Part shown: positions 17,707-26,997 of the stretch, piece by piece
How the letters are laid out: every line of letters begins with the position of its first letter
Numbering within the stretch: position 1 is the first letter of the stretch
NCBI RefSeq assembly: GCF_001655005.1
Contig: NZ_LXET01000013.1
Location: 124,001 to 188,000 of the forward strand
Source: Hafnia paralvei ATCC 29927
GTDB taxonomy: Bacteria > Pseudomonadota > Gammaproteobacteria > Enterobacterales > Enterobacteriaceae
Direction: 5' to 3'
Length of the DNA stretch: 64,000 bases
Notes under the pieces: generated by a model
Database searches by the model: none
What the model saw: only the letters and a program-made list of their open reading frames with translations
Told to the model about the DNA's origin: nothing
Translations under genes and position numbers: made by a program

Positions 17707-19226
17707 TGATCAATCCAGCACAACAGGCCACGTTGGCGTTGTTGTCATGTGAAACGCTGGAAACTCTGGGGCAAGCTTTTTGCGAATGCATTCAGCAATG
17801 GGCCCCGGAGGCTTATCTTCTGAATGGCGTCATTCCCGTCAGTGGACAGGAATTAACATGCTATATAAATGGCAGGGATTCGGCTGCGCTGAAGTTGAGG
17901 TTTGATGATTTCAGCCATCCGTTTTCTCAGGTAATGCGCACAGGAAAAGCGAGTATTTGGTCAACGCTCAATTATGGTGTGCGCATTGAGCATCAGGCGT
18001 TTCGGCAGCTCGTCCAGAGTATGGGCAAAGAGTGTGGCCTGTTCGTGCAACCTTTATTTGATGCCGAGCAACGCCTCTATGGCCTATTTGCCATTTTTGA
18101 TAGCACCGCGATGCTCAATGCTTTGCAACAAACTGAACATCCGTTTATTTATTTGCTGCAAGTGTATCAAGCACAGATTAAGCATTTGAAAAAAGAAGCC
18201 GACATAATGGCTAAAAATCATGTGCGAAATAGAGATAACGATGTTTTAGCTCTGTCGAGGAATGATGCTACTGCTGTATTGCCGCGTGTCCTTGTGGGTA
18301 ATAGTTCTTATATTTGCCAATTGCGAAAAAAAATTCAGGTTGCTATTACACACGATATTCCAGTTGCGATTGAAGGGGAAAGTGGGAGTGGTAAAAGCGA
18401 GATAGCGCAATTAATACATACCTATTCACAGCCGCCAGGCTCTTTGGTTACTGTGGATTGCAATAGTCTAGATTTACAGCAGCAAGGGGAGCACTTGTTT
18501 GGTCACACTAATGTGGCTGAAAGCGCGTTGATGCAGGCGAATAAGGGAACACTGCTGCTTGAGAATATCGATAAGCTTGCCTCTTGCTGGTATGGAAAAT
18601 TACAGCATGCGTTAGATTGCGGTGAAATAATGCCATGCCAGAACTTGGAGCAGGGTTCCAGTCGTTTTAGACTCTTAGTCACTAGCTGTCAGCCGTTGTC
18701 TACAATAGCTTCATCTATACCTACTTTTCTCCCTGTATATCAACGTATTAATCATTATCCGCTCAAATTACAACCCCTGCGTTATTGGCGGGAGGATTTG
18801 GTTGTGCTTAGTCAGCACCTTCTTCGCAAACTGTGCCTGCAACATCAAAAACCATCATTCGTTATTTCTGATGAGCTACAGCTTCAACTCCACTCTTATC
18901 ATTTTCCCGGCAATGTTTCAGAGCTGAAAAGGCTTCTGGAACTCTTGTTGTTGGAATCGTCTAGAGCGGGAAATTCGGAAGGTCATGTAGAAAATAATGC
19001 AGCACTCATGGAGCTGTTGGCGCTCAATTTTAGTATTGGCTCTGTCACTGAACCTGATTACACCCAATCGGGCAGCTTGAAAGAGGTGGTTTCTGTTTTC
19101 GAAAAAGCGGTGATAAATCATCGTCTGCTTAGGCAGTGTTTTAATAAAGAGAGGGTCGCTATGAGTTTGGCAATCTCCCGCCGTTCATTGGATATGAAAT
19201 GTAAGAAATTAGGGTTAGCCCGATGA
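17706..19226 (+). CDS. vasH: VasH-like sigma54-type activator, lacking the GAFTGA motif
   Basis: The position after clpV and the overall layout match VasH, the sigma54 enhancer-binding activator of V. cholerae-type T6SS genes. The 506 residues comprise an N-terminal GAF-like sensor region (about 1-165), an AAA+ domain (about 195-420) and a C-terminal helix-turn-helix (AMSLAISRRSLDMKCKKLGL). Walker A GESGSGKS at 224-231 is intact. However, after LFGH (264-267) the sigma54-contact motif GAFTGA is missing and the region is shortened. Walker B reads GTLLLENI instead of the usual GTLFLDEI. The arginine-finger region is also altered. It may bind DNA without activating sigma54. It is translationally coupled to tssH. 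Confidence 0.85.
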   Translation: MINPAQQATLALLSCETLETLGQAFCECIQQWAPEAYLLNGVIPVSGQELTCYINGRDSAALKLRFDDFSHPFSQVMRTGKASIWSTLNYGVRIEHQAFRQLVQSMGKECGLFVQPLFDAEQRLYGLFAIFDSTAMLNALQQTEHPFIYLLQVYQAQIKHLKKEADIMAKNHVRNRDNDVLALSRNDATAVLPRVLVGNSSYICQLRKKIQVAITHDIPVAIEGESGSGKSEIAQLIHTYSQPPGSLVTVDCNSLDLQQQGEHLFGHTNVAESALMQANKGTLLLENIDKLASCWYGKLQHALDCGEIMPCQNLEQGSSRFRLLVTSCQPLSTIASSIPTFLPVYQRINHYPLKLQPLRYWREDLVVLSQHLLRKLCLQHQKPSFVISDELQLQLHSYHFPGNVSELKRLLELLLLESSRAGNSEGHVENNAALMELLALNFSIGSVTEPDYTQSGSLKEVVSVFEKAVINHRLLRQCFNKERVAMSLAISRRSLDMKCKKLGLAR

Positions 19227-19903
19227 AAAACAAACTAAGCATAGGCGTAGTGGCGATTTCATTGATCTCTATGGGGAGTTGGGCTGCAGGAAAACCGCAG
19301 AAACCCGAGATCAGTATGGCTTTATCGCCCGATATACAACTGGCACTAAGTGCATGTCGCGATCAGCCATCTCCTTTACCTCGATTGCAGTGTTATGACC
19401 AAGCGTGGCACCCAGAAATTAGGGCCATGAGTAAAGATAAAGCCGATGAAACATGGCGACAGATTATGGCTCAGGAGCAACAAAGAACGTCAGATGATCC
19501 ACCGTTGATGCTGCGCGAACTTAAAAATACGAGCGGACAGCCAGTATTAATGATAACGACTCCGAGCTTAGAACATAGCTTTACGCGCGCAATTTTAGCC
19601 GTGAGCTGCGTAGAGAATATTACTCGTATGCAAATTGTGTTTTATCAGCCACAGGGGAGCGGGGAAAGCGCTTTGACACTACGAACCGATCGCAATGACA
19701 TCAACTCGCGTTGGTTTTGGCGCTCAAGTGGCTACCGCCTTGAATCTAGTCGCGGGCTAAGTGGTATAGCAGAAATTCAGCAACTGATAGGCGGAACGAC
19801 ACTCACCATTTTAACGGGAAAGGAAACGCTTAATGGCTTGAGTTTTCGACTCAATAATCTTCAGACAACGTTACAGCCATTACGCAAAGCGTGTCACTGG
19901 TGA
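19223..19903 (+). CDS. vasI: T6SS-associated protein VasI
   Basis: This 226-residue protein has a cleavable signal peptide (hydrophobic to about residue 21, ending GSWAAG) and the family pattern of VasI/TagO-type T6SS accessory proteins. Conserved features are ACRDQPSPLPRLQCYDQ early, with a Cys pair, and WFWRSSGYRLESSRGLSGI near the C terminus. In V. cholerae vasI lies between vasH and vasJ, exactly as here. The protein is predicted to be periplasmic; its molecular role is not established. It overlaps the vasH stop by four bases. Confidence 0.88.
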   Translation: MKNKLSIGVVAISLISMGSWAAGKPQKPEISMALSPDIQLALSACRDQPSPLPRLQCYDQAWHPEIRAMSKDKADETWRQIMAQEQQRTSDDPPLMLRELKNTSGQPVLMITTPSLEHSFTRAILAVSCVENITRMQIVFYQPQGSGESALTLRTDRNDINSRWFWRSSGYRLESSRGLSGIAEIQQLIGGTTLTILTGKETLNGLSFRLNNLQTTLQPLRKACHW

Positions 19904-19954
19904 TAACAAAACACTGGCGGGATAAGTCGGTAGATACAGGGATATGTAATTAAT

Positions 19955-21400
19955 ATGAGTACATTAGAAAATGTTGTTTTGATGGATCATCCTTGGCGTC
20001 AGCGAATTTTGACCTCATTGCCTGCGGTAAATATGGCGGCTCGGGTGTCTGATGATTTGCCATTATGGGAAGCTATCGACAGTGAAATTGCCAAATTAGG
20101 CTCGCTGTCTCATGAGCAGGTAGATATTCCCAATCTCCAGAAAGGCTGTCTCAGCCTGCTAGAAACTGAATGCAAAGATATGCGTATTGTTGTGCACTTA
20201 TTACGCACTTTGCAGCATGGTGCACAGCCGTCAAATATCGCTCTTGCGTGTACGCTGATCGTGGATTTCGTCAGCCATTATTGGTCTGTGGCATGGCCTC
20301 AGGATGCGAAGTTACGCCAGCGTCTGTTGCTACAAGTGATCAAGCGATTCGGTAGTAGTACCAGCTATTTTTGCCAACAGGCTGATGAGAATTCACGTGA
20401 GTTGGTGCGTAGCGGTTTATTACAGTTGCAGGCGTTCTTGAGCCCCCTTGATCCGCTCTTAGCGAATGAAGTTTCTGTACTCATACCTCAGTTTGAGCGA
20501 GAGAGAGAGGCAACGTCTCTAGCCCTTTCTTCAACGCCTGTTACAACCAAAACAGTGGTATCACAGGACAACGCGGATATTCCCACAGTTATGCCTAAAG
20601 TGGAGGTCCAACATGAGTCGGACCGAGTTTGGCGCCAAACACTGCTTAAAGTCGCTGAGTTGTTATGTGAGAGCCATCCTGATGATCCGATAGGCTATAG
20701 CCTGAGACGACATGCCATCTGGTACACATTGCAGACAGCTCCTTTAAGTAAAGATGGGCGACTGACACAGTTGGCTGCTGTATCTCGTGAACGCGTCGCA
20801 GACTATCGTTCGGCACTACAGAGCGCGGCTCTCCCTTTATGGCAACAAATTGAAACCAGTATCACCTTAGCGCCTTATTGGTTTGACGGGCATTTTCTTT
20901 CGGCACAAATTGCGCGTCACCTCGGTTTTAACAATGTAGCCGATGCCATCCGTGAAGCTGTGCTGCGTCTACTAGATAAAATTCCTGCGTTGCGACAAAT
21001 GACATTCAGTGACGGCTCTCCGTTTGTTAGCGATGACACACAACAGTGGTTAGCTGAACGTCAACAAAGTAGCCGCTTTTCTAGCGGCTCTTATGAGCTG
21101 GTATGGGACAAATATAGAGAGCAAGGGCTTAATGCTGCGCTGCAACAGTTAGAACAACAACAGATGGATGTACAGGAACCTCGAGAACAGTTTTATAACC
21201 AATTAACAATAGCTCAGTTGCTGATGCAAGCAGGTTTAACAACGCTGGCGAATCAGCATTTTGATAACTTGTGGCGTAATAGTCAGGGGGTGACTCTCGC
21301 GGATTGGGAGCCTTCTTTGCTTACTATACTGGCTCAAAATTCTCTATCGGCGGGGATATCGGCTGAGCGTCCTGTTCCTGTATTAGCGGGTGAGGAGTAA
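19955..21400 (+). CDS. tssA: T6SS assembly protein TssA (VasJ)
   Basis: TssA proteins carry an N-terminal ImpA domain and coordinate baseplate and tail-tube/sheath growth. The 481 residues have an ImpA_N region (about 10-130, with HPWRQRILTSLP and HYWSVAWPQD), a linker near 170-205, and a C-terminal VasJ domain from about residue 210 (RHAIWYTLQTAPLSKDGRLTQL and YWFDGHFLSAQIARHLGF). It sits between vasI and tssM, the order of V. cholerae. vasL, 3.7 kb downstream, has a second ImpA domain but is a membrane protein, so tssA and vasL are probably not redundant. Confidence 0.92.
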   Translation: MSTLENVVLMDHPWRQRILTSLPAVNMAARVSDDLPLWEAIDSEIAKLGSLSHEQVDIPNLQKGCLSLLETECKDMRIVVHLLRTLQHGAQPSNIALACTLIVDFVSHYWSVAWPQDAKLRQRLLLQVIKRFGSSTSYFCQQADENSRELVRSGLLQLQAFLSPLDPLLANEVSVLIPQFEREREATSLALSSTPVTTKTVVSQDNADIPTVMPKVEVQHESDRVWRQTLLKVAELLCESHPDDPIGYSLRRHAIWYTLQTAPLSKDGRLTQLAAVSRERVADYRSALQSAALPLWQQIETSITLAPYWFDGHFLSAQIARHLGFNNVADAIREAVLRLLDKIPALRQMTFSDGSPFVSDDTQQWLAERQQSSRFSSGSYELVWDKYREQGLNAALQQLEQQQMDVQEPREQFYNQLTIAQLLMQAGLTTLANQHFDNLWRNSQGVTLADWEPSLLTILAQNSLSAGISAERPVPVLAGEE

Positions 21401-21406
21401 GCCATC

Positions 21407-24400
21407 ATGACTATTCTATCTCTTATATCTACTGTCGTTTCTAATGTGTTAACCCCTATTCGCTACATTCGTAATTTAACGCGTTTTAGGCTGCCATTCT
21501 CCCTACCTCGCTTATCTTTCTCACTCGTTGTGCTGTGGATCTTATGGATCATCGGTTTATTTAGCATCTGGTGGTGGGGACCTCTTTGGCATATTGGTGA
21601 TTTAGCACCCCTGAGTACGCCAAGCCGACGGGTTGTTGCCACATTGCTTATGCTGCTCTTAGCTTTGAGCGTGGTGAGTATCTATCTGTATACACAGGTG
21701 GCTAAAAGCGTTGTCGGCGCGGTTCAAGATAAAAATGAGCCGTACAAAAATAGTCTTGAGCAGCAAAAAGAGTATTTAAATGGCTGGTTAGCCCATTATC
21801 AGCAAAGAAGCCATCGGCGTAATGCTATGTATGAGCGGCCTTGGTACATCGTGCTGGGACAAAGTTTAAGTGGTAAAACCAGCTTAATCCAAAAATCCAA
21901 TCAGATCATTCCCATTGGCATTGCAGATAAACAATATGTAGCAAATAAAGATCGCTCTGCATTCAAAATGCTCCAGCTCTGGTTGACTCAGCAGGCTGTC
22001 ATCATCGATCCGCCGAGAGAGTTTTTCAGCCCTACTGATGAGGAAACAGAAAAAGATGAGAGCGAGGCTGACATCTCTCGTGGCCGTGCTTTACATCTTC
22101 ATTTACAAGATTGGCTTATGGAGGTTCGTCAGCGCCAACCGCTAAACGGCGTCATTTTGACCGTTAATATTCAGGAAATCATGGAAATGACATCTGAAGG
22201 GCGACGCGAGTGGTCGCAGAGATGGCAAACCCATATTTTAGAAATGAGCGATCGATTTGCTTGTCGAATTCCTGTTTATTTAGTGTTCACTAAATTAGAT
22301 GTTTTAACCGGGTTTGAGACGATTTATCCCTTATTAGAGCGTTCTTTACTTGATGAGACTCTGGGGATCACATTTGCGGCAAATACTGAGTCTGACGAAG
22401 AATGGCGGGGCGAACTTTCTAAGTTTTGGAGTGAATGGCAGGAGAACTTTAATGAGTTGATGCCTGAGCACATGGTGCATCGTACGTCGCTCGATCTCCG
22501 TTCTGCATTGTTCAATTTTGTTGGACAAATTGCGGGATTACGCTCAGTCGTAGAGGAGGTAATTAGTGGTTTAAAACGCCACTATAATCGCGATCCAGGG
22601 CGCCAAATGCTCATTCGCGGCTGCTATTTCACTTCAAGTCTGCAACAAAATCGGCGCAGTGATTTCTTCAGCGATACGATTTGCCGCCATTACAAACTGT
22701 ATGTCAGTAATAAAAATGTGTGGGCGAATAATGATAATCAGCGCGGTTATTTTATCCAGAAACTATTTAATCAGGTTCTCTTTTCGGAGCCAAATCTTGC
22801 CGGTGAAAACTACGAGCACGTCAGAGTACGGCGTCACAATCTGACATTGATTGCCGTGATTTCTGGCGGCTTCGCGGTGCTCCTGCTCAGTGGTTGGTAT
22901 TACTACTATTTGCAAAATTATCACGCTGGCGAAATGGCGCTGCGTAAGGTTAGCGAGTTCCAGAGACTGGGCGAACCAGCCCACAATCAGCCGTTAGGGG
23001 CTGACTGGCTGCCGCATATGAATATCATTCGCGATGCAACCATGTCTTACGGTGATTACCGTGAGAAAAACCAATTTTTGTCTGATATGGGGCTGTATCA
23101 GGGGGCAAAAATAGGTCAACTGGTTGAGAAGACATATTTGCGCTTGCTGGAATCGCGCTTCTTACCTGTGCTTATGAAGGATTTGCAGCAGCATTTGGAC
23201 GGTGCACCGGCAAACAGTGAAGAGAAGCTCGCCATACTCCGCATCATGCGCATGATTGATGACAAAAGCGGACGTAACATCCCGCTGGTTGAAGAGTATA
23301 TGCGTGCGCGCTGGCAAACGGCATTTACGGGACAGCGCGACGTTCAAGAACGTCTGATGATGCACCTTGATTACGCTTTACAGCATACAGACTGGGCGTT
23401 GGATCGCAGTCGTTCAGATGCTGAAGCTATCAAATCCTATGAACCGTTCTCCGCTTCAATTCGTGCTGCGCAAATTGAGCTAAGTAAGCTGCCGCTATAT
23501 CAGCGTGTATATCAAAACTTAGTGATTAAAGCGAAAGAGCAGCTTCCACAGGATATGGATTTGCGTACTGAAATTGGTGCCCAGTTTGATTCAGTTTTTG
23601 TGTTTGATAATGAAGCTCTGCTCAAAGTGCCTCAATTCTGGACTCGCTATGGGTTAAGCCATTTCTTTGTTAAGCAAACCGACAAGCTCGTCTCGATCAC
23701 TGCGCTCGACGCATGGGTATTGGGGTTAACCGACAATGTAGATTATAGCGATGCGGATAAAGCTGAAATTGAACGCCAAATTACGGATCGGTACGTTGGG
23801 GATTACACCAGCACTTGGCGTAATGCGGTTAACAACCTGAGCATCAAGCCATTTGATGATGTTGAACAAGCTTCAACGGCTTTGGACGCGGTGCTCAATA
23901 ATGGACAGCCATTGTGGAGAACGTTGGTTTTACTGGGTGACAACACGCAACCTCATTTAGTAACCGCGCTATCTAGCGACGTGAAAACGCCGGTTGTTGT
24001 GGCGGCTAAACAAGGGAAAAACCAGAAAACAGTCGCAGACAAGGTGCTTAACTCGGCACAAAAAGAGTCGCTTGAACAACTGGCAGAACAACCTGAATAC
24101 GTGCTGCTCAGTCGTATAGGTCGTCCGTTCTCAGAACAAAATGCATTAGTTGAGAGTGGTGATGATCAGAATGGTCAGGTTCAACAGGCTTATAAAGCGT
24201 TGAATGATATGAGCAATGAACTGCACCGGATCAGCAATGCGCCTGAGCCGGGCAAAGCAGCGCTCCTGCTGGTGCAGATGAGATTGCAGCAAAATAATGC
24301 CGATGCATTCTTTACGGCCCAACAGCTGTCTAAAAACTTGTCGGATCCGCTAGGGCGCTGGGTTGAACAACTGGCTGATAATAGCTGGAAGGCCGTGACT

Positions 24401-25105
24401 GCTTTGGCATTGCAATCACTGGAAGCTGAATGGTCGAAAACGGTAGTGACGCCGTTTATGAACCAAATGGCCGATCGTTATCCATTTAATCCGGAGGCAA
24501 GCAAAGAAGTTGCGCTTAGCGATATGGAGCGGTTCTTTGGACCAAATGGAACGTTGGACAGTTTCTACAAAAACAACCTGAAAGTGTTTATTGACGGTAA
24601 TGGTTCTTTGGATAGCGAAGGCAATAGCCTGATCCGTCCTGAAATACTAACGGCGTTGGAACAGGCAGAGAAAATCCGCTCAACATTTTTTACCGCGCAA
24701 AATGGATTTGGTATCCAGTTTGCGATTTCTCCGGTTGATCTCAGCGCCAACAAGCGTCGGGCTGTCCTCAATCTAGATGGGCAACTGGTGGATTACACAC
24801 AAGGTAATAGCCATACGGCACATTTGGTATGGCCAAACACTATGCGTGCGGGTAATGAAAGTAAATTGACCTTAGTGCCTGATGTTAGCGGCGGCTCCCC
24901 ACGCAGTGTGGGTTATGTGGGGCCTTGGGCGATGTTCCGGCTTTGGGATAAAGGTGAGCTCACCAACGTACAAGACAATAGCTTTGATATGCGTTTTGCC
25001 GTTGATAACGGAACAATGATCTACCGCGTATATGTGGATGAATCAAATAATCCGTTTGCGGGTGGCTTATTCAGTCAGTTTACGCTGACCGACCAACTTT
25101 ACTGA
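21407..25105 (+). CDS. tssM: T6SS inner-membrane protein TssM (VasK/IcmF)
   Basis: TssM is the large core subunit of the TssJLM membrane complex. The 1232 residues show two N-terminal membrane helices (about 32-52 and 70-92), a cytoplasmic NTPase-like domain with Walker A GQSLSGKT at 151-158, a third membrane helix near 475-500, and a long periplasmic part that ends in the beta domain binding TssJ. The usual DTAGR switch sequence of IcmF proteins is replaced by IIDPPREF, so nucleotide hydrolysis is doubtful. It begins six bases after tssA. The gene appears intact. Confidence 0.95.
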   Translation: MTILSLISTVVSNVLTPIRYIRNLTRFRLPFSLPRLSFSLVVLWILWIIGLFSIWWWGPLWHIGDLAPLSTPSRRVVATLLMLLLALSVVSIYLYTQVAKSVVGAVQDKNEPYKNSLEQQKEYLNGWLAHYQQRSHRRNAMYERPWYIVLGQSLSGKTSLIQKSNQIIPIGIADKQYVANKDRSAFKMLQLWLTQQAVIIDPPREFFSPTDEETEKDESEADISRGRALHLHLQDWLMEVRQRQPLNGVILTVNIQEIMEMTSEGRREWSQRWQTHILEMSDRFACRIPVYLVFTKLDVLTGFETIYPLLERSLLDETLGITFAANTESDEEWRGELSKFWSEWQENFNELMPEHMVHRTSLDLRSALFNFVGQIAGLRSVVEEVISGLKRHYNRDPGRQMLIRGCYFTSSLQQNRRSDFFSDTICRHYKLYVSNKNVWANNDNQRGYFIQKLFNQVLFSEPNLAGENYEHVRVRRHNLTLIAVISGGFAVLLLSGWYYYYLQNYHAGEMALRKVSEFQRLGEPAHNQPLGADWLPHMNIIRDATMSYGDYREKNQFLSDMGLYQGAKIGQLVEKTYLRLLESRFLPVLMKDLQQHLDGAPANSEEKLAILRIMRMIDDKSGRNIPLVEEYMRARWQTAFTGQRDVQERLMMHLDYALQHTDWALDRSRSDAEAIKSYEPFSASIRAAQIELSKLPLYQRVYQNLVIKAKEQLPQDMDLRTEIGAQFDSVFVFDNEALLKVPQFWTRYGLSHFFVKQTDKLVSITALDAWVLGLTDNVDYSDADKAEIERQITDRYVGDYTSTWRNAVNNLSIKPFDDVEQASTALDAVLNNGQPLWRTLVLLGDNTQPHLVTALSSDVKTPVVVAAKQGKNQKTVADKVLNSAQKESLEQLAEQPEYVLLSRIGRPFSEQNALVESGDDQNGQVQQAYKALNDMSNELHRISNAPEPGKAALLLVQMRLQQNNADAFFTAQQLSKNLSDPLGRWVEQLADNSWKAVTALALQSLEAEWSKTVVTPFMNQMADRYPFNPEASKEVALSDMERFFGPNGTLDSFYKNNLKVFIDGNGSLDSEGNSLIRPEILTALEQAEKIRSTFFTAQNGFGIQFAISPVDLSANKRRAVLNLDGQLVDYTQGNSHTAHLVWPNTMRAGNESKLTLVPDVSGGSPRSVGYVGPWAMFRLWDKGELTNVQDNSFDMRFAVDNGTMIYRVYVDESNNPFAGGLFSQFTLTDQLY

Positions 25106-25156
25106 TCAGGAGAGCATCAGTGCTGCTGGTCATGAAGCAGCACTGATTTGAAACGT

Positions 25157-26521
25157 ATGGCTAATTTAGATTATCAGCAAGTTGCCACCGGCAAAGATCC
25201 TCGTGATTTTGACGAGTTCGAGCGTATCCGGGGCGAGATTAATAAGATGACCCACCCCTTGCATCCTCCGGTTGATTGGCCGCTGGTGCAGCAACTGGGC
25301 GTTGCGTTGTTTACTAAAAATGGCGTCGACTTACAAAGCGTAGTTTATTACTCAATGGCACGTACCCGTTTGAATGGATGGAATGGGTTTGCTGAAGGCT
25401 GCGAGCTGATGGCTGTTTTGATTGTGGTTCAGTGGGATATGTTTTGGCCAATGCCAACGGCAGCTCGAGCACGTAATGAAATACTGGATTGGTTCGCTGC
25501 AAGGGTTGGCGCTTTGGTACGACAGCTAACACGCTCGCCGGAAACCATGAGAGATGTTTTCCGTGCGGAATATGCGCTTAAACGCGTGAGTGACAAGCTG
25601 CAGTTGCATAAAGAAATCAATCCCATGCTGATCAACAGCCTGCTTTATTTCTTACAAGAGTGTGTAAAAGAGAGCAAAGCCGCGGCAACGTCAATGCAAT
25701 CAGGGGAACCCCCGGTGGTTCTTCCTCTGGTGTATCTACCGCAGCAAGGTGATATCGCAAATGCGCCGTTTTCATCCCCTTCGGCAATGCAAAAAACCTC
25801 AGATACCCAGCAGGTTTTTACATCCATTCAGTCAATCAATACACAGAAGAAACGTTTTCCCTGGCTGCCCGTATTATCCGGCGCGGTTACCGGCTGTCTA
25901 TTGACGCTCGCAGCCGTCTTTGGTTATCACGCTTGGCAGCCAGAAGACCCAGTTGCTCAGTTTTTATTAGCCGCTCAACCCTCGCCTGCGCTGATGTCTC
26001 TTAATCAGGCGCTGGTGCATGACGCTGATCTACAGCAGCAAGAACAGAAGGTTCTTAGGCTCTATCAAGAAAAACTTACGTCGATTGTAAACGCATCTCC
26101 AATTGAGCCATTGCAAAGAGGGCAGTCAATCAGCCAGTTGCTGCAAAGGGTTTATCCACAAAATAGCGTATCGACGCAATGGCAACAGCAATTGGAAAGC
26201 CTATCGGCGGCGGGGAAAGGTTCTGATTACGCGAAAACTCAGCAGGCGGTGCAGTCTCTGCTCGATGAATTACTTGAATCAGAGAAATTGCATCGCGGCT
26301 ACATGACGATATCTAGCCTGAAAACGGGTCTGTACAACATTCAAAGCCAATTAAATGCGGCGCCGCCGGTGACGCATTTACTTACGCAATTAGAGCAGCA
26401 GAAACAACAAGGGATTAAGCCTTCTCCTGCTTTATTACACCAAATTGACGATCAGCTACGCGGCTTACAGGCGCGCTATCTGTTATTGCAAGCCGAAAAA
26501 GGAGATGGAACGCCAAACTAA
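25157..26521 (+). CDS. vasL: T6SS ImpA-domain membrane protein VasL
   Basis: The protein of 454 residues has an N-terminal ImpA-related domain (VATGKDPRDFDEFERIRGEI, VQWDMFWPMP), a single membrane helix at about 235-257 (LPVLSGAVTGCLLTLAAVFGYH), and a helical, glutamine-rich periplasmic or coiled C-terminal region. That layout and its place right after tssM match VasL of the V. cholerae-type system, which is thought to act as a TssA-like accessory factor. The ATG at 25157 is used; a TTG three codons upstream is possible. Confidence 0.88.
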   Translation: MANLDYQQVATGKDPRDFDEFERIRGEINKMTHPLHPPVDWPLVQQLGVALFTKNGVDLQSVVYYSMARTRLNGWNGFAEGCELMAVLIVVQWDMFWPMPTAARARNEILDWFAARVGALVRQLTRSPETMRDVFRAEYALKRVSDKLQLHKEINPMLINSLLYFLQECVKESKAAATSMQSGEPPVVLPLVYLPQQGDIANAPFSSPSAMQKTSDTQQVFTSIQSINTQKKRFPWLPVLSGAVTGCLLTLAAVFGYHAWQPEDPVAQFLLAAQPSPALMSLNQALVHDADLQQQEQKVLRLYQEKLTSIVNASPIEPLQRGQSISQLLQRVYPQNSVSTQWQQQLESLSAAGKGSDYAKTQQAVQSLLDELLESEKLHRGYMTISSLKTGLYNIQSQLNAAPPVTHLLTQLEQQKQQGIKPSPALLHQIDDQLRGLQARYLLLQAEKGDGTPN

Positions 26522-26575
26522 ACGTTACACAGAGCATGAGTACTTATATCTAGTGATAAAGACGAGGATGGGTCA

Positions 26576-26986
26576 ATGAACAAGATAAAAGTGATAACAC
26601 TGAGTTTGTTATTAGTATCGCTGGTGGGGGGATGTCAGGCAAAAAGTAGCGCCATACCTTCAGTTCAAGAGCAAATGAACGGTCTAGCCGATCTCATTGG
26701 TAGCGCCGCATTTTTACGCGATCGCTGCGGAGTGAGCGATATTCCAGCCAATAAGTCACTGAGCATGATTGCGGTGATGACGGGAATGGAAATGGGGTGG
26801 GATACGCGGGAATACTACCCTGATGGTAAATCCGACGACATGTATAACGCCACATTGGACCAAATGGGGCAAAAAGTTGAGCAAAGTTTGATGGCTGATA
26901 ATCCAGATGTTGCTGGTACATGCCAATCGTTGGCTGGAAATCAGCATATTGCTGGGTTCGTAGCTCAAGCTAAAGCTCGAGGATAA
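26576..26986 (+). CDS. T6SS-locus small lipoprotein
   Basis: A 136-residue predicted lipoprotein with signal peptide ending in LVGGC (acylated Cys20). The mature part has three further Cys-containing or conserved points: a Cys in RDRCGVSDIP, a Cys near the C terminus in AGTCQSLAG, which could form a disulphide, and the MEMGWDTREYYPDG segment. It lies between vasL and vgrG, the same slot as VCA0122 in V. cholerae, so it is probably a conserved accessory of this T6SS type. I cannot assign a function. vgrG starts 11 bases after it, with AAGGAGG between. Confidence 0.75.
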   Translation: MNKIKVITLSLLLVSLVGGCQAKSSAIPSVQEQMNGLADLIGSAAFLRDRCGVSDIPANKSLSMIAVMTGMEMGWDTREYYPDGKSDDMYNATLDQMGQKVEQSLMADNPDVAGTCQSLAGNQHIAGFVAQAKARG

Positions 26987-26997
26987 GGAGGTCCATT

